NCBI GenBank assembly: GCA_945859605.1
Contig: OX243827.1
Location: forward strand, 24,322,439-24,386,438
Reading direction: 5' to 3'
DNA: 64,000 nt
From: Lumbricus rubellus
Taxonomy: Eukaryota > Annelida > Clitellata > Crassiclitellata > Lumbricidae
Shown: in pieces, positions 45,101-58,154 of the stretch
Layout: every line of letters begins with the position of its first letter
Position numbering within the stretch: position 1 is the first letter of the stretch
The notes under the pieces: model-generated
The model's input: the letters and a program-made list of their open reading frames with translations, nothing else
Databases searched by the model: none
Told to the model about the DNA's origin: nothing
Made by a program: the position numbers and the translations under genes

Positions 45101-48100
45101 TTTTTAAACTAGGCTATTTGGGCTGTTCTGAATAAATAGAATCTGCTGAGCACTAGACAAACTAATTGTTTGCTTTATTCTTCTTTTCGTCCGTTCATTT
45201 TGAAGGCTAGCCTAGTGATTAAATTTCTCATCCACAGATAGCGGATAACTATTCGAATTTTTGAAAAGGAAAGCTTAAACCCTAAGCCTAGCTGGCTTTA
45301 GAATCTTTAACCGACAGGGTTAATTTTAGGCCCATACTAAGTGTGTCTTGCTATTTACTCATCGGAAAATCACATTAGATGCGTGAAACAAAAATCAGAT
45401 GCACTTTTTCATTTGCAGCGACGTAACCAGCAAACGAAACTGACATTCCCCACACAAGCTGAAGCCCCTCCACCCTATTATAGCCTCTTGTCAATCATCA
45501 CGCTCATGACGGTTGAGCCCCCAAACGATTATTTTATGTTGAAGACGAATCGTTCTGTGTCTGCCTACGTGTTTTATATCTACGATGCGTCCAGGACTAA
45601 AACCACGCAGGCACAAATTTTGCAGTAGGCCCTAAACTTGAGGAAGGATAATTATACTTTCACTTTTCAATATTCTGTCCGTCTGTCAGATGGATGGACA
45701 GTTGCTGACGAAATAAAGCTAAAATGTACTTGTTCTCTGATTCTCTGACAGACAGTGACATTGTTTTGTGCCCTGGTCCTGCACTTTTAGAATTTAAGGT
45801 AGCCTACGTAGGCCTATTTGTAATGTGATACTCTAGTCTGCACCAGAAGTATCTTGTAAGCAAAGCGCATTTAAAAGCTGTATCTTTTAATTTCTTGAAA
45901 TACTCGACGGGTGAAACGCGAGGGTTCCGGTAGCAAAGGTGTGCTTCGAGAAAGGTTCCGCGACTAGAAAAAGGTTGAAAACCACTGAAGTAACCCCCAA
46001 CAAAACAATGCATTTGAATATGGTGCTTAGCTTATGCAATCGACTGCAATACAGCGCTGTGTAACGGCGTCTGAACATAATATACATTGTCAAATAAAAT
46101 ATGTTAATATATTATAAATTAATATACTTTAAAAAACTGAAATAAAATAAAGTGGCCATCTGAATTGTTTTGATAAAAACAGTTTTAATTAGAGGGTATG
46201 CAGGGTTTTTAATACCATTAGCTACAATTCGGTCGGTAAAGTGTTAAGATTCGTCTGAAGCAGGGCCGGATTAAGGCATGTTCAACATGTTCGGCAGCAG
46301 GGGCCCCCACACTTTAGGGGACCCTCACAGGGCCCACAAATGTGCTAAAAAAATTTGAGCAAATTTCGGCCAAAGGACTATTTTCCAGAAAATCTCGTCA
46401 GATGACTAAAAAAAGGTCATCAACTTTTTTGGCGGATGAAATGGTATGATTTTCCAAAAAATGTGAAAAATTTTCCCGAAAAATTTTCCACAAAAATTCC
46501 CGAACAGGGCCCCCACATTGCTTAATCCGGCCCTGGTCTGAAGCATATTGCATAGATCGCTTATGCACTGGCGCATTGGTTATTTGAAACGACAATTCCA
46601 CGCATTCGGTCCACGATAAGAGATTGAAAACTGCAGAATTCTCGTTCGACCAAAGTCTCTACATGTGTAATCAATTACTTGCTCAATATCTGCACAATGC
46701 AGTGACGGACTGCGGAGTGGAGAAGTGAATAACTAATTCACATGATTGTGCACATAACAGGCCATGCGTTCGATCTATAATTGGCCACCGCTACTCGTAG
46801 TTCCTCGCGATACACTGAGTTTATTCACGTACGGAATGAAAATAGGCATAACTACGACGGGCACTGATTAAAACAAAATCGATAGATCAGTCTTATAAAT
46901 TTAACTACGATTTATCGGTTTGTTTTTGAAGATTTAATTTGTTTTAAATGTTACACAAAGCGTGGAAGCCTGTAAGATCTAAAACTGTATTATCTGAGTC
47001 ACATGCTTCCTAAAAAACACTTCAATCATTGCATATGCTGAAGGTGATGCGTCAGTAAAATTCTTTGTATTCTTTTCTTGCAGAGGGTAACTTAACTGTG
47101 GAGAAGGATGGAAAAGAGTTGCGCAGCATGAAACCACCAGCAGTCTTCGGAGAGCTGGCAGTGCTGTACAACTGCACAAGGACAGCAAGCATCAAAGGTA
47201 AGATCGAAGCATCAAAAGTAAGATCAAAGCATCAAAGGTAAGATCGAAGCATCAAAAGTAAGATCAAAGCATCAAAGGTAAGATCAAAGCAGCAAAGGTA
47301 AGATCAAAGCATCAAAGGTAAGATCAAAGCATCAAAGGTAAGATCAAAGCATCAAAGGTAAGATCAAAGCATCAAAGGTAAGATCAAAGCATCAAAGGTA
47401 AGATCAAAGCATCAAAGGTAAGATCAAAGCATCAAAGGTAAGATCAAAGCATCAACGGTAAGATCAAAGCATCAAAGGTAAGATCAAAGCAGCAAAGGTA
47501 AGATCAAAGCAGCAAAGGTAAGATCAAAGCATCAAAGTTAAGATCAAAGCATCAAAGTTAAGATCAAAGCATCAAAGGTAAGATCAAAGCATCAAAGTTA
47601 AGATCAAAGCATCAAAGGTAAGATCAGAGCATCAAAGGTAAGATCAAAGCATCAAAGGTAAGATTAAAGCATCAAAGGTAAGATCAAGGTATCAAAGGTA
47701 GGATCAAAACAGCGACGAATAACATTTGTTATTGTTATTATAATAACAGCTGCAGTCCTATGTATCAAGATATTAAGTAGAGCACCGATTGTGGGCAGGG
47801 ATGTAGGCCTACTGGTAAATTTGAGGTCACTTGCCCGAGACTGTACATGTAGAACCTAGGAGTAGGCCTAGTTTTCGATATTTGTCTTCTAATTTTTCTG
47901 AGGACCCTTTTTAGTAGGCCTAATCGGATTTTCGGATTTTCATATAACTTTTGTAGGCCTACGGTTTAAACGAACCAATTTCATCATTTTCTATAGTTTT
48001 ATCTGTTATGTAATCGATGGCTGTGAGAATTTTATTCAAACATCATTTTTTACATCTTTACATTCTGTGAGGCCAGTGCACGCTTTATACCCTGGTATTT

Positions 48101-51100
48101 CCTCGTTTATGGAACTAAGTACAATAAGCACAATTATTTTTTAGTTGAGCACACGCTGTATATCCGCGTATATTCTCGTGTACGGCCTTGATTATGGCTA
48201 GTCTAAAGGTTGATTTGTAAAGCGCCCCTGTTACGTGTCATGTACAATGTACAAATTGTACATGTCACGGCTCCATAATAGAGTTTATAATTGTCGTGAT
48301 TATTGTTATCATTACTATTATCATCTTCAAAGAATCAACGAATCAGCCGCCTATTCAGTCCAAAAAACCCAGTTATCTCAAGTGAACTTAGACATGTATA
48401 ATTGAGACAAAAAGAGGAAGTTTGAGTTTAATATGCAGAACAGGACAGCTCTAAAGGATAAGATAATCTGCTAATGCTAATGGAATTGTTTGACTGCTTG
48501 CTATCGATTTCTCAAGAGTCAAGACCGCTCTCTTTGGCCGTAATTGGGTTGGGAGCACCTCTGAGTAGGTTCCTTGAAGGAGCGCTATTTGAATTTTGGA
48601 CATGAATAAATGAATGAATTAATTAATGAATTAGTGAACGAACGAATGAATGAACGAATGAATGAATGAATAAACGAACGAACGAACAAATGAATGAATG
48701 AACAAATGAATGAATGAATGAGTGAATGAATGAATGAATGAACGAACGAACGAACGAACGAACGAACGAACAAATGAATGATTTAATGAATGAATGAATG
48801 AATGAATGAATGAATGAATGAATGCATAAATGAACGAATGAACGGATGAAGATTATTGCCAATCCTAGGACGGTTTAAAGACAGATCTGAAAATGTGCCA
48901 ATGTTTTCTTTGGAAATTGTTTTTAAGCCGTTGCCATGCGACAATAATTTATTGGGCCTATTTTTACGAGTGGGGCCTAGTAGTCTTGATTATGTCAACA
49001 CATCTTCGTGCGATCACCGACCTCAATATTTACTCTGTCGAATTTCTCAATCAGCGCTAAATAAATCTATTACGAATGAAGAGAAGATGATTACAACGCC
49101 CGACATGGACAGCACGCCGAGTCAAAACTAAGTGGACCAAAAAGAAGACACTTGTATAATACGAGACAGGGCAAAGGCGTCGACACCTGCGTTGCATAGA
49201 CACGTGAGAATCTCAAGTGCGCATGACGATGTCAAGTTTTCACTGATAATATCGTCTTGGAAAAATCTTTGACCCGATTCAATCCTGTTCGGTTCGTAAC
49301 AATATCTCCATCACAACTACAACCGCCAACACTTCAAGCGGACCTCAACTCAGTTAATCAGAAATGAGTCGAGTGTTAAGGATTGACTTTGAGCTAAGCA
49401 AACTTTGAGTTACCTTAGAGATTACGTATAGGCCTATATACATGCAGAATAAACTCCTATATCAATCATTCGTTCCGATTGGCTTTTGACGTTGAAAGAT
49501 ATTAAACGCACGTGTTAAGCTTATCCGTCGATTGGCATATGAAGCCGGCTTAATTTGGGCGTTAGCTAGCTTCTCTCCTTAGAAGCCGGATAGAAATTTT
49601 GCGCTGCTGATGAAGAGGCCATTTATAACCTATATATCACCGACCCTCTGACCTAACTAGATGGTGACTAATTTGACAAGAGCGTAGGCTATTTGTACAT
49701 CCTTGGCCACCTCCATGTAATGAGAACTTCATTACAACGAATCGGAATGCACTTAAAGTAATAGTCAAGTGGTTTGAGTTCTTAACATTCAATCAAGATG
49801 TCGGCCATTCCAGATTTCTATTCCATCTCCCTAGCCACCTAATTCATTTATGCACAAAATTTGTATAGCGTTCCTTAAAGAAGTCTACTCCGAAGCGCTA
49901 CGAGCACAGGTGGTGGTGGTAACGGTGAGGGTGAGGAATGACGATGACGATGATGACGGCTAATGACTAGCTGGTGTCTCTATTGGCCTGGGGAATGGAC
50001 ATTAACCCCCGGACAAAATCCCTAGGCTAAATCAGGGAGGGGTTGTCCGGCGGAGGGTTGTCTGGGGGGGGTTGTCAAGAAGGGGTTTATATCCTTCACT
50101 CAGTAGGCTAGGGCTTCCTCGAACTCTGAGTGTCCTTGCCAAACACGAGGTGCACGAGGATGCGTTTAGCGAACTATTGGCTAATGAGCACAGTCTGATA
50201 ATCTCTCTCTCGGGTGGGTCAAGAGCGTGAAGACTAACTGTACTGTAGGGGTATTATTGTGTATTAAGATGACAGGCATTGAGTTAAAGTGATCGTTGAG
50301 CTAACTCCTTTGTTTGGACGCTGACTATTGTTATAGTTGAAGTAAATATTAGCGGATGACTTCGGCAATATCGATGCTGAATAACGGACGAATGGACGTT
50401 TTGGATAATTATAAGTTTTGGATAATGTAAGTTTTGGATGATGTAAGTTTTGGATAATGTATGTTTTTGATAATGTAAGTTTTGTATAATGTATGTTTTG
50501 GATCAAACAACTTTTCGATAATGTGAATGAATGGGTCGGATATGTTGGAGTCAGAATTAAGTAGGGTCGAGTGGGTTGAATTTGAGTTCACTGTGTGGTA
50601 GGTCATAGGTCGGATTTGGTGAGGTCAGCATTCTTTGTCGGGTCCGTTTTGGGTTCAGTGCGTGTTATGTTTCGGGTCAAGTCCAGATTAAGAACAATAA
50701 AAAAATAGCAGAATAATTATACCAAATTTTGATCCATGTGAAGTTTACTATGCAAGGAAGACTTCACTGTGTGGGGTCCCAAGAAACACCATGAGTTAAT
50801 TTTTAAACACCATAGCATACCCCCAGGTAATTATCACCCTGGATTCGAGACCTCTAAGATTAAGACTTAGTCATCGTTGAAATTACTTCTGTCTGGTTTG
50901 TTTCAGCTCAGACTGCCTGCAAGGTCTGGTCGATCGAGCGCAAGGTCTACCACGGACTGATGGTCCGAATGGAGATGAGACGCCAGAAGACGTGCGTCGA
51001 ACTCCTCAAACGGTAAGAACCTCACTTAGACCAAGGCCGACGCGAGGTCAGTTTGGCATGTTGTGAAGACAACGTATTTGGAAGACCTTGTTGTTGCATG

Positions 51101-53535
51101 AACGCGTTTCGGCGCCACATAATATTGTCGTTATTGTTTTTAATATTGTTATTGTTGTTGTTATTATTATCATTATCATTATTTTTATTATTATTTTAAT
51201 TTCAAATATCATATCTCCATCTTCATCTTCTTTGATTCGTCTTCTTCTTCCTCATTCTTTTCTTCCTTTTTTTCATCATCATGTCTTTCTTCTACTTCAT
51301 CATCATCGTTGTCGTCGTCATCATCGTCATTATGATCATCACCACCACCACCACCACCATCATCATCACCCTCGTCATCATTATCATAACTTTGAGTTGC
51401 CACCGAAGGACGATAAAAACTTTATCCAAAGAGCCCTCTATAAGTGCCTTTTCAACAAGCAACTGTGTAACCCGTAGTACTTTCCCTTCCATGTAACTGA
51501 GTTGCGTTTTTGTCAACCTGTGTTCTTTTTCACATCAAACGAATATATATATATATATATCATCATCTTCTTCTTCATCATCATCATCATCATCATCATC
51601 ATCTTCTTCTTCTTCTTCTATCCACTTATTGGACTCGTTAATCTCTTAGTCTGTCCTCTTGTTTTTGCAGAATACCGAAGTTCAAGACACAGTCTGAAGA
51701 GATACTTAACCAGATGGCCGATATTTTGGAGGAAGTAAGATCACTTCCTAAATCACTTATGATAGCATTTGGAAACTTCGTCATCTTAGAGGGTCGTCTT
51801 GGTTTGCCATATTTGTTTGCTATTTAAGTTTTCCATCTAAGTTTTCATCCTTCTGACATCTTATTATGTCATCTTTATTTTGCATTCCTAGCTTGTCACT
51901 TGCTGTGCCATCTTGGTCTGTCATCTAAGTCTATCACGTGTTTGCAATCTTTGTTTTTCATTTTTATTCGCCATCTTATTATGTAGTCTTAGTTTTCCAT
52001 CTTTGTTTCCAATCTCAAATTGTCATCTTTTTTGCTATCTTCGTATGTCACAAGTTCACCATAGTTGCTCACCATTTTAGTTTGTCATCTTGGTTTGCTA
52101 GCATAGCCTAGTTGGTAACATCATGACCATAGGCGTAGGGGACATTTCAGCGTTGGGGGGGGGGGCAAAAAAGAGACTTTTGCCCGAAAATTTTTTTTCG
52201 TCCGGTCGAAATCTTAAGAAAAATTTTCGTTACGTTTGCCCGAAAATTCTGACGACCTTTTTCTAGTCATCCGGCCGAAATCTTCTGAAATTTTTTGTTA
52301 CTTTTTGCCCGAAAGGTTTTTTGTTCGGGCAAGTCTGATTTTTCGGGCAAGAAGACCCGGAAAAATTTAAAAAGTAAACATTTTAAAAAACTTTTTTTAT
52401 TTTTCCGGGTCTGCTTGCCCGAAAAATCAGACTTGCCCGAAATTTGGGGGGGCATTTGCCCCCCCCCCCCCCTGGACCCCCGCCTCCTACGCCTATGATC
52501 ATGACTGTATGAACTAGAATCCTGAATTGCATTATTTAATTGAATTATGCAGAATCCTGTGGGGATTCTTTCTGTTAAATAGACCCACTACGACAATGGT
52601 CAGTACATCGTTCGCCAGGGGGCCAGAGGCGACACATTCTACGTCATCGCCGAAGGAATGGTCGGTATCTATACCAGTGGTTCCCAAAGTGGTGGTCCGC
52701 GGACCGGCGCCGGTCCGCGGAGGTATGATCGCCGGTCCGCGAAGAAGAGTTAGAAATTTTAAAAAATTAATTATTAGTTTATTTGTTTAAAATTGTGAAA
52801 TTATTCGAATTGTTGTCCAAAATTTATTCATATTTCTGTCTTAATAAAAAAAATTGAAATAAATCAACGCGCCTTAAACAAAAAAGGCTTCAAGTAGGCT
52901 AATTGTAACTAGCCTTAGGCTATATTAATTATATTTATTATTTTTATAATTCGGGTCGCTTTTGTTTGCGCGATATAGGCCTAAGTTAGTGGTCCGCAAG
53001 CTTCACCACAGATTATTGCCGGTCCGCGGCCTACTGAAGTTTGGGAACCACTGATCTATACGACCCACGTATAATAATTATGTAGCTCTGCGCATCTTGC
53101 TATAATTGTACAGTGGCCCATACGTAGGCATAGCAGGATAACAGGTCTATTATAGATAGGCATATGAAAATAGGCATAGAAATCTTTAGAAATTTCAACA
53201 TGGTATAATACATAGGCCTACTTAGACTATATTAGTAATAGTAATAGTGGTGGTGGTAGTGGTGGTGGTGGTGGTGGTGGTGGTGGTGGTGGTAGTGTTA
53301 GTGGTTGTGGTTGTGGTAGTGGTAGTGGTTGTGGTAGTGGTGTGGTAGTAGTAGTGGTAGTAGCAGCAGCAGTAGTAGCAGTAGTAGCAGTAGTATTATT
53401 ATACATAGTTATACCACAGGCATTACCTAGATTTCGTTTCTGTTCTGCCTTCCTTCCTATTCAATATCCCATCCCTTCCATTTTATTCCCACTTTCTTCC
53501 CATGCATGTGCGCTTGTCAGATATAAATAAAGACC

Positions 53536-53567
<32 letters not shown>

Positions 53568-55160
53568 CTATTTACTTACTTGTCCCTTCCATACAATTAA
53601 AGTCTTCCCTTTTTGCATTACCTTCCTTACTTACAATACACTTGCATTCATTAGTTTTGCGTATAGTACAGTGTTATGCAGGCTGACTTTATAGTGCTCC
53701 TCTTAAACATTAGCTTACAGTTGGTTAGTTTTTTGTAGCGCCAATTTGAGTTAAGCAAAGAGGTTCTACTGTAACACTGTAAATTGTAAATGGTAGAGTA
53801 ACTTTTGTGTGTGCCAGGTGAAAGAGACGAAACGAAATCAAGCGGGTGTTGAAGACACGGTTAGGAAACTGATTGCAGGAGATTGGTTTGGAGAAAAGGC
53901 GTTGGAAGGGTATGAACACTGAGTTATATTTTTCTCCCGAATGGGCGAGTGAGGGAGTAAAGGAGTGAGTAATTGTTTGCGTATTGTGAGTGAGTGTTCG
54001 AGTATGTGAGTGAGGACGTGAGTGAGTGAGTGAGTGAGTGAGAGTGAGTGAGTGAGAGAGTGAGTGAGTGCGTGAGTGAGTGCGTGAATGTGTAAACGAG
54101 CTAATGAGTGGCGTGAGCTGTAGAAATGCCGAGAACAGATCATGTCATTAAGTCTAAAAAAACATTAAGTCATCAATAATTGTCAAACTCACTAAAAATT
54201 CCCCGTTCTCCTACTTTATTTTAGATGCAGGAAATTCACTTTCAATTCTGCGCTATTTTACCTCAATAGATTAACATTGTTTAAATTTGCTGCCTGTTGT
54301 ATCGTTTCCACTTGAAGTATACATTGTAGTTTAAGGTATATCCGTACACGTTATTATAACAATTATATGGTTTCCACTTTTTTGAAAGCTCCTTAAATGC
54401 AAACGCGTAAAAGGATACAGGAAAACGCTTACGATTTCCGCGATATCATTCGTAACTTTGTTTACGTGCATAATATAATCCCAGACTGTTTTTTTCACTG
54501 TAGAGAAGAAATTCGTGGTTTCAGTTACGTCGCAGTAGATACGAATGGAGTCGACTGTCTCGTACTCGATCGAGAGTAAGAGACTTATTGAATAAAGCTA
54601 TTTCTTTTCCTTTTTCCTTTTCCTTCTTTCATTTCTTGCTTCCTTCCGTTTTTGTGGGTTGCTGTGATGTTGTTGGTATGTTCTTTGCCTTGAAGCCGGA
54701 GGATTACAGGTTGGAATTCACCTCAAGCCGCCTCGTATAGGGAAATTAAGCAAGTCCTTCACTCTCAAATTGCTCAGCGCTTCGGTGTGAAACTCCGATA
54801 CAGTGTCCGCGCTGTTGTCTGGAGCGCTTCTGAGTGGAAATCTTGGGGGGGGGTGCTATAACAAGTGCATACAAACATTCTTGCTTCCTTGCTTTCCTTC
54901 ATTTCTTCCATTCCTCATTCATTCCTTTTTTCCCTTTCTTTTTTCCCTCCAGCACTTTTCTTTCTCTTCTTACTTTCTTTCCGTTTTTGAAACTTCATAA
55001 CAGTGTGGCATGTTCCATACTGCCTGAAATTATTTCTTCCTCTGTTCCTCTATTCATCTATCTATCTTTCTATCTATCTATCTGTCTGTCTGTCTATCTG
55101 TCTGTCTGTCTATCTGTCTATCTATTTGTCTGTCTGTCTGTTTGTCTGTCTCTCAATCTA

Positions 55161-55200
<40 letters not shown>

Positions 55201-55513
55201 CATATCAATCTGCATCCCTGTATATCTCTGTTTTTGGTCAATTTTCTTTTTCCAAGAAGATCGCCAGGATTTCATTTTCCCCTAAAAACAGTTTCCTCAA
55301 ACGCATTGACTGTTTTCTTTTGCCTTGATTTCCACGGGGAACAGCGCGACCTCAGCCCTTCCGCTTTTGTGTGCAGTTGAAAATAACTAAAGCAGTCTTA
55401 CAAGTCAATGCATTGACGTCTAAGTCAAAACGTCTTAAACTCGCACCGAATGCCTAAATCAGATTTCATGGAATGGTATAAAGAGTGCTGACAACGTGGC
55501 AGTAGGAATGAGG

Positions 55514-55549
<36 letters not shown>

Positions 55550-55764
55550 GAGAGACAGAGACAGAGAGAGACAGAAACAGACAGAGACACAGAGACACAG
55601 AGAAACAGACACAGACACAGAGACAGAGACGGAGAGAGACAGAGAGAGGCAGAAGACATACAGAGACAGAGACAGAGAGAGAGAGACAGAGAGATACACA
55701 CACAGAGAAAGAAAGAGGTAGACAGAGAGACAGACAGACAGAGACAGAGAGAATAGAGAGAGAT

Positions 55765-55795
<31 letters not shown>

Positions 55796-56648
55796 GGCAA
55801 AAAACAAACAAACAGACAGACATACGTATATACAACAGAAAAATTATTTTTACCTCCCAATCACGGTTCATTATTAGGTTAGTTACACTATTATATACCG
55901 CAATTGTAAGCTTGCAGATATACGTACACACAAATTGATTCCATTAGAAGCGCAGATATCATTGTCTTGGCTGCCTAATCTAATCTAATCTAATCTAATC
56001 TAATCATTGTGTTTATCTTATCTTCCGCTGAAGGATCTACGTTCAGCTGATGAAGAAGATCGAGGATGTTCATCGGTTGTCACGTGACGAGGGAAAGCGA
56101 TTGTCGTAAGTACTTCAAAGGGATTCTCTCTCCTAGGACTGAAACACATCTCAGTCCTCAATACACGCTGAATGCATGAAGAAACCTCCTCAAGTGCCAA
56201 GCCACTGTCTTGTTGTGTATTATAATTGTCTTTCTATTGTCTTCATCTTTGTCCTTGACTTGCTTTTCTTTATCTTTTGTCGTTATTTTCACAATAATTA
56301 TCATGTCGCTGCTTTGTCTTTGTTTTGTCGTCGTTTTGTCGTCGTTTTGTCGTCGTTTTGTCATAATTTTTGTCGTCGTTTTGTCGTCGTTTTGTCATAA
56401 TTTTTCACGTCGTTTTGCCGTTGTTTTGTCTTATCGTGCCTTTGTCTCTCCGATGTCTATATCTTTCAATTTTCTTGACTTTACCATTGACTGTGCCTTT
56501 TCATCTCATCATCTTTTTATCGTTTTGTCTTTGGGGCATCGTGGTGCAGTCTTGTCTTTGACCTATGTCGCATTGTCTTGTCCTTTGTTGCTACGCCTTG
56601 TCTCTCTCTCTCTCCCTCTCTCTCTCTCTTTCTTTCTCTTTGTCTCTT

Positions 56649-56704
<56 letters not shown>

Positions 56705-57356
56705 ACTCTCTCTATCTCTCTCGCTCTTTCTCTCTCTGTCTATGTCGCTGTCTCTGTCTCTGTCTCTCTCTCTGTGTCTCTGTCTTTGTCTCTGTCTCTC
56801 TATGTCTTGTCCTGTCCTCAACCGTCTTTTATTTCGTACGGTTCCATTTCTTGTCTCCTTCAATAACAAGTTACGACATAATCCAATATCGAGTGTAGGG
56901 CGTACGTCATCTTAAGTCTTCCCTGATCCATTTATCCCCGAACTCATCTTCGATAATCTTATTCCTTAATCAACCGTAATCATAATCTTGATATTTCTAG
57001 TGCGCTCAAAACAAACCCGCAGGAACTAGCTAGGCAAAGGCAGAATTGAAATCATGTTAGTATACCGTCAAAATACTTTCCACATTAAGGGTTAGACAAC
57101 AGGCAGGTGGGCAGTTAGCGCTAATTCTATTAGTGTTTAGCAATCACTGTGAAGAATAACGTTTGCTATAGCCTATATTTGATGTGATCAATTAATAAAT
57201 TGATTAGAAATGTGTTAAATAAGCAGTTTAGTTTTAGTTTTAATAACTCCTACACCATGGAATGGAGATGACTTGGACTCTTGCCATCTTTCCTCAGATC
57301 GTTTCCTCAAAGCTAAGAATCACTGCCTTTCAAAGATACTCTGCTGGCTGATCTCT

Positions 57357-57447
<91 letters not shown>

Positions 57448-58117
57448 AACAGACAGAGACAGACAGAGACAGACAGAGACAGACAGAGACAGACAGAGAC
57501 AAAGAGAGACAGAGTGATACACAGAGAAAAAAGGAGAGAGGTAGACATACAGATTGTTCTTAACCTCTCTTGACGCTTCGGTGGTTCTAAACACCATCAA
57601 CATCAGCGCTGACGAGATTTTTCCACTTTCTTCTCTCTTTTAATGTTGCCACGTCCCAACTTGTTTATGTTTAATTCAACCTTGTATGATACACTCCATG
57701 GACATAATTCCAACGGCGAAGCCAAACTGCTGAACTCCGGCCCGCAAAGTCGACAGCGAACACGACCCTGAACAGCCATGGAATGCATACAACTGCTAAA
57801 AGCTGTCGGATATGAGAGTCCATTAGTTCATGTCTTTGATGCCGTCTGATTTCTATGAGCACCGTCCGAACACACTCCGAGCGGCTCGAGCACGCTCGCC
57901 CCGTGTTCCGTAGTCACCTGTTGCATATACTCGGTGCGCACTCGGTCCTTGTTTGTGTGGCGTGAACATAATAATTGCGAGGATGCGCTCATCAAGTGGT
58001 TAAGGCTGCCGAGTTCCGTCCTTGGATCTTATGGATGTGAAAAATGCGGCGATGGTACACTGTGTAATGCTTCTAATGATGGTGTGCTTGTATTAAGTTT
58101 TCGTCTTCTTCCTCTTA

Positions 58118-58154
<37 letters not shown>

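Larger units (their letters stand above)
47710..50906. other. PKG intron 3, remainder
   Basis: About 3.2 kb. TAGGCCTA occurs four times between 47800 and 47970. A family-2 SINE 3' module at about 48545-48605 has an expanded GAAT/GAAC tail to 48850. A SINE fragment lies at 49853-49905 (minus), and TTTTGGATAATGTAAG repeats at about 50398-50520. No exon is supported. Confidence 0.55.

Noticed and set aside
47188..47709. CRISPR-like regular repeat arrays (also 62176-62755)
   Set aside because: No spacers between units, eukaryotic context, and the unit crosses an exon boundary; they are tandem minisatellites.
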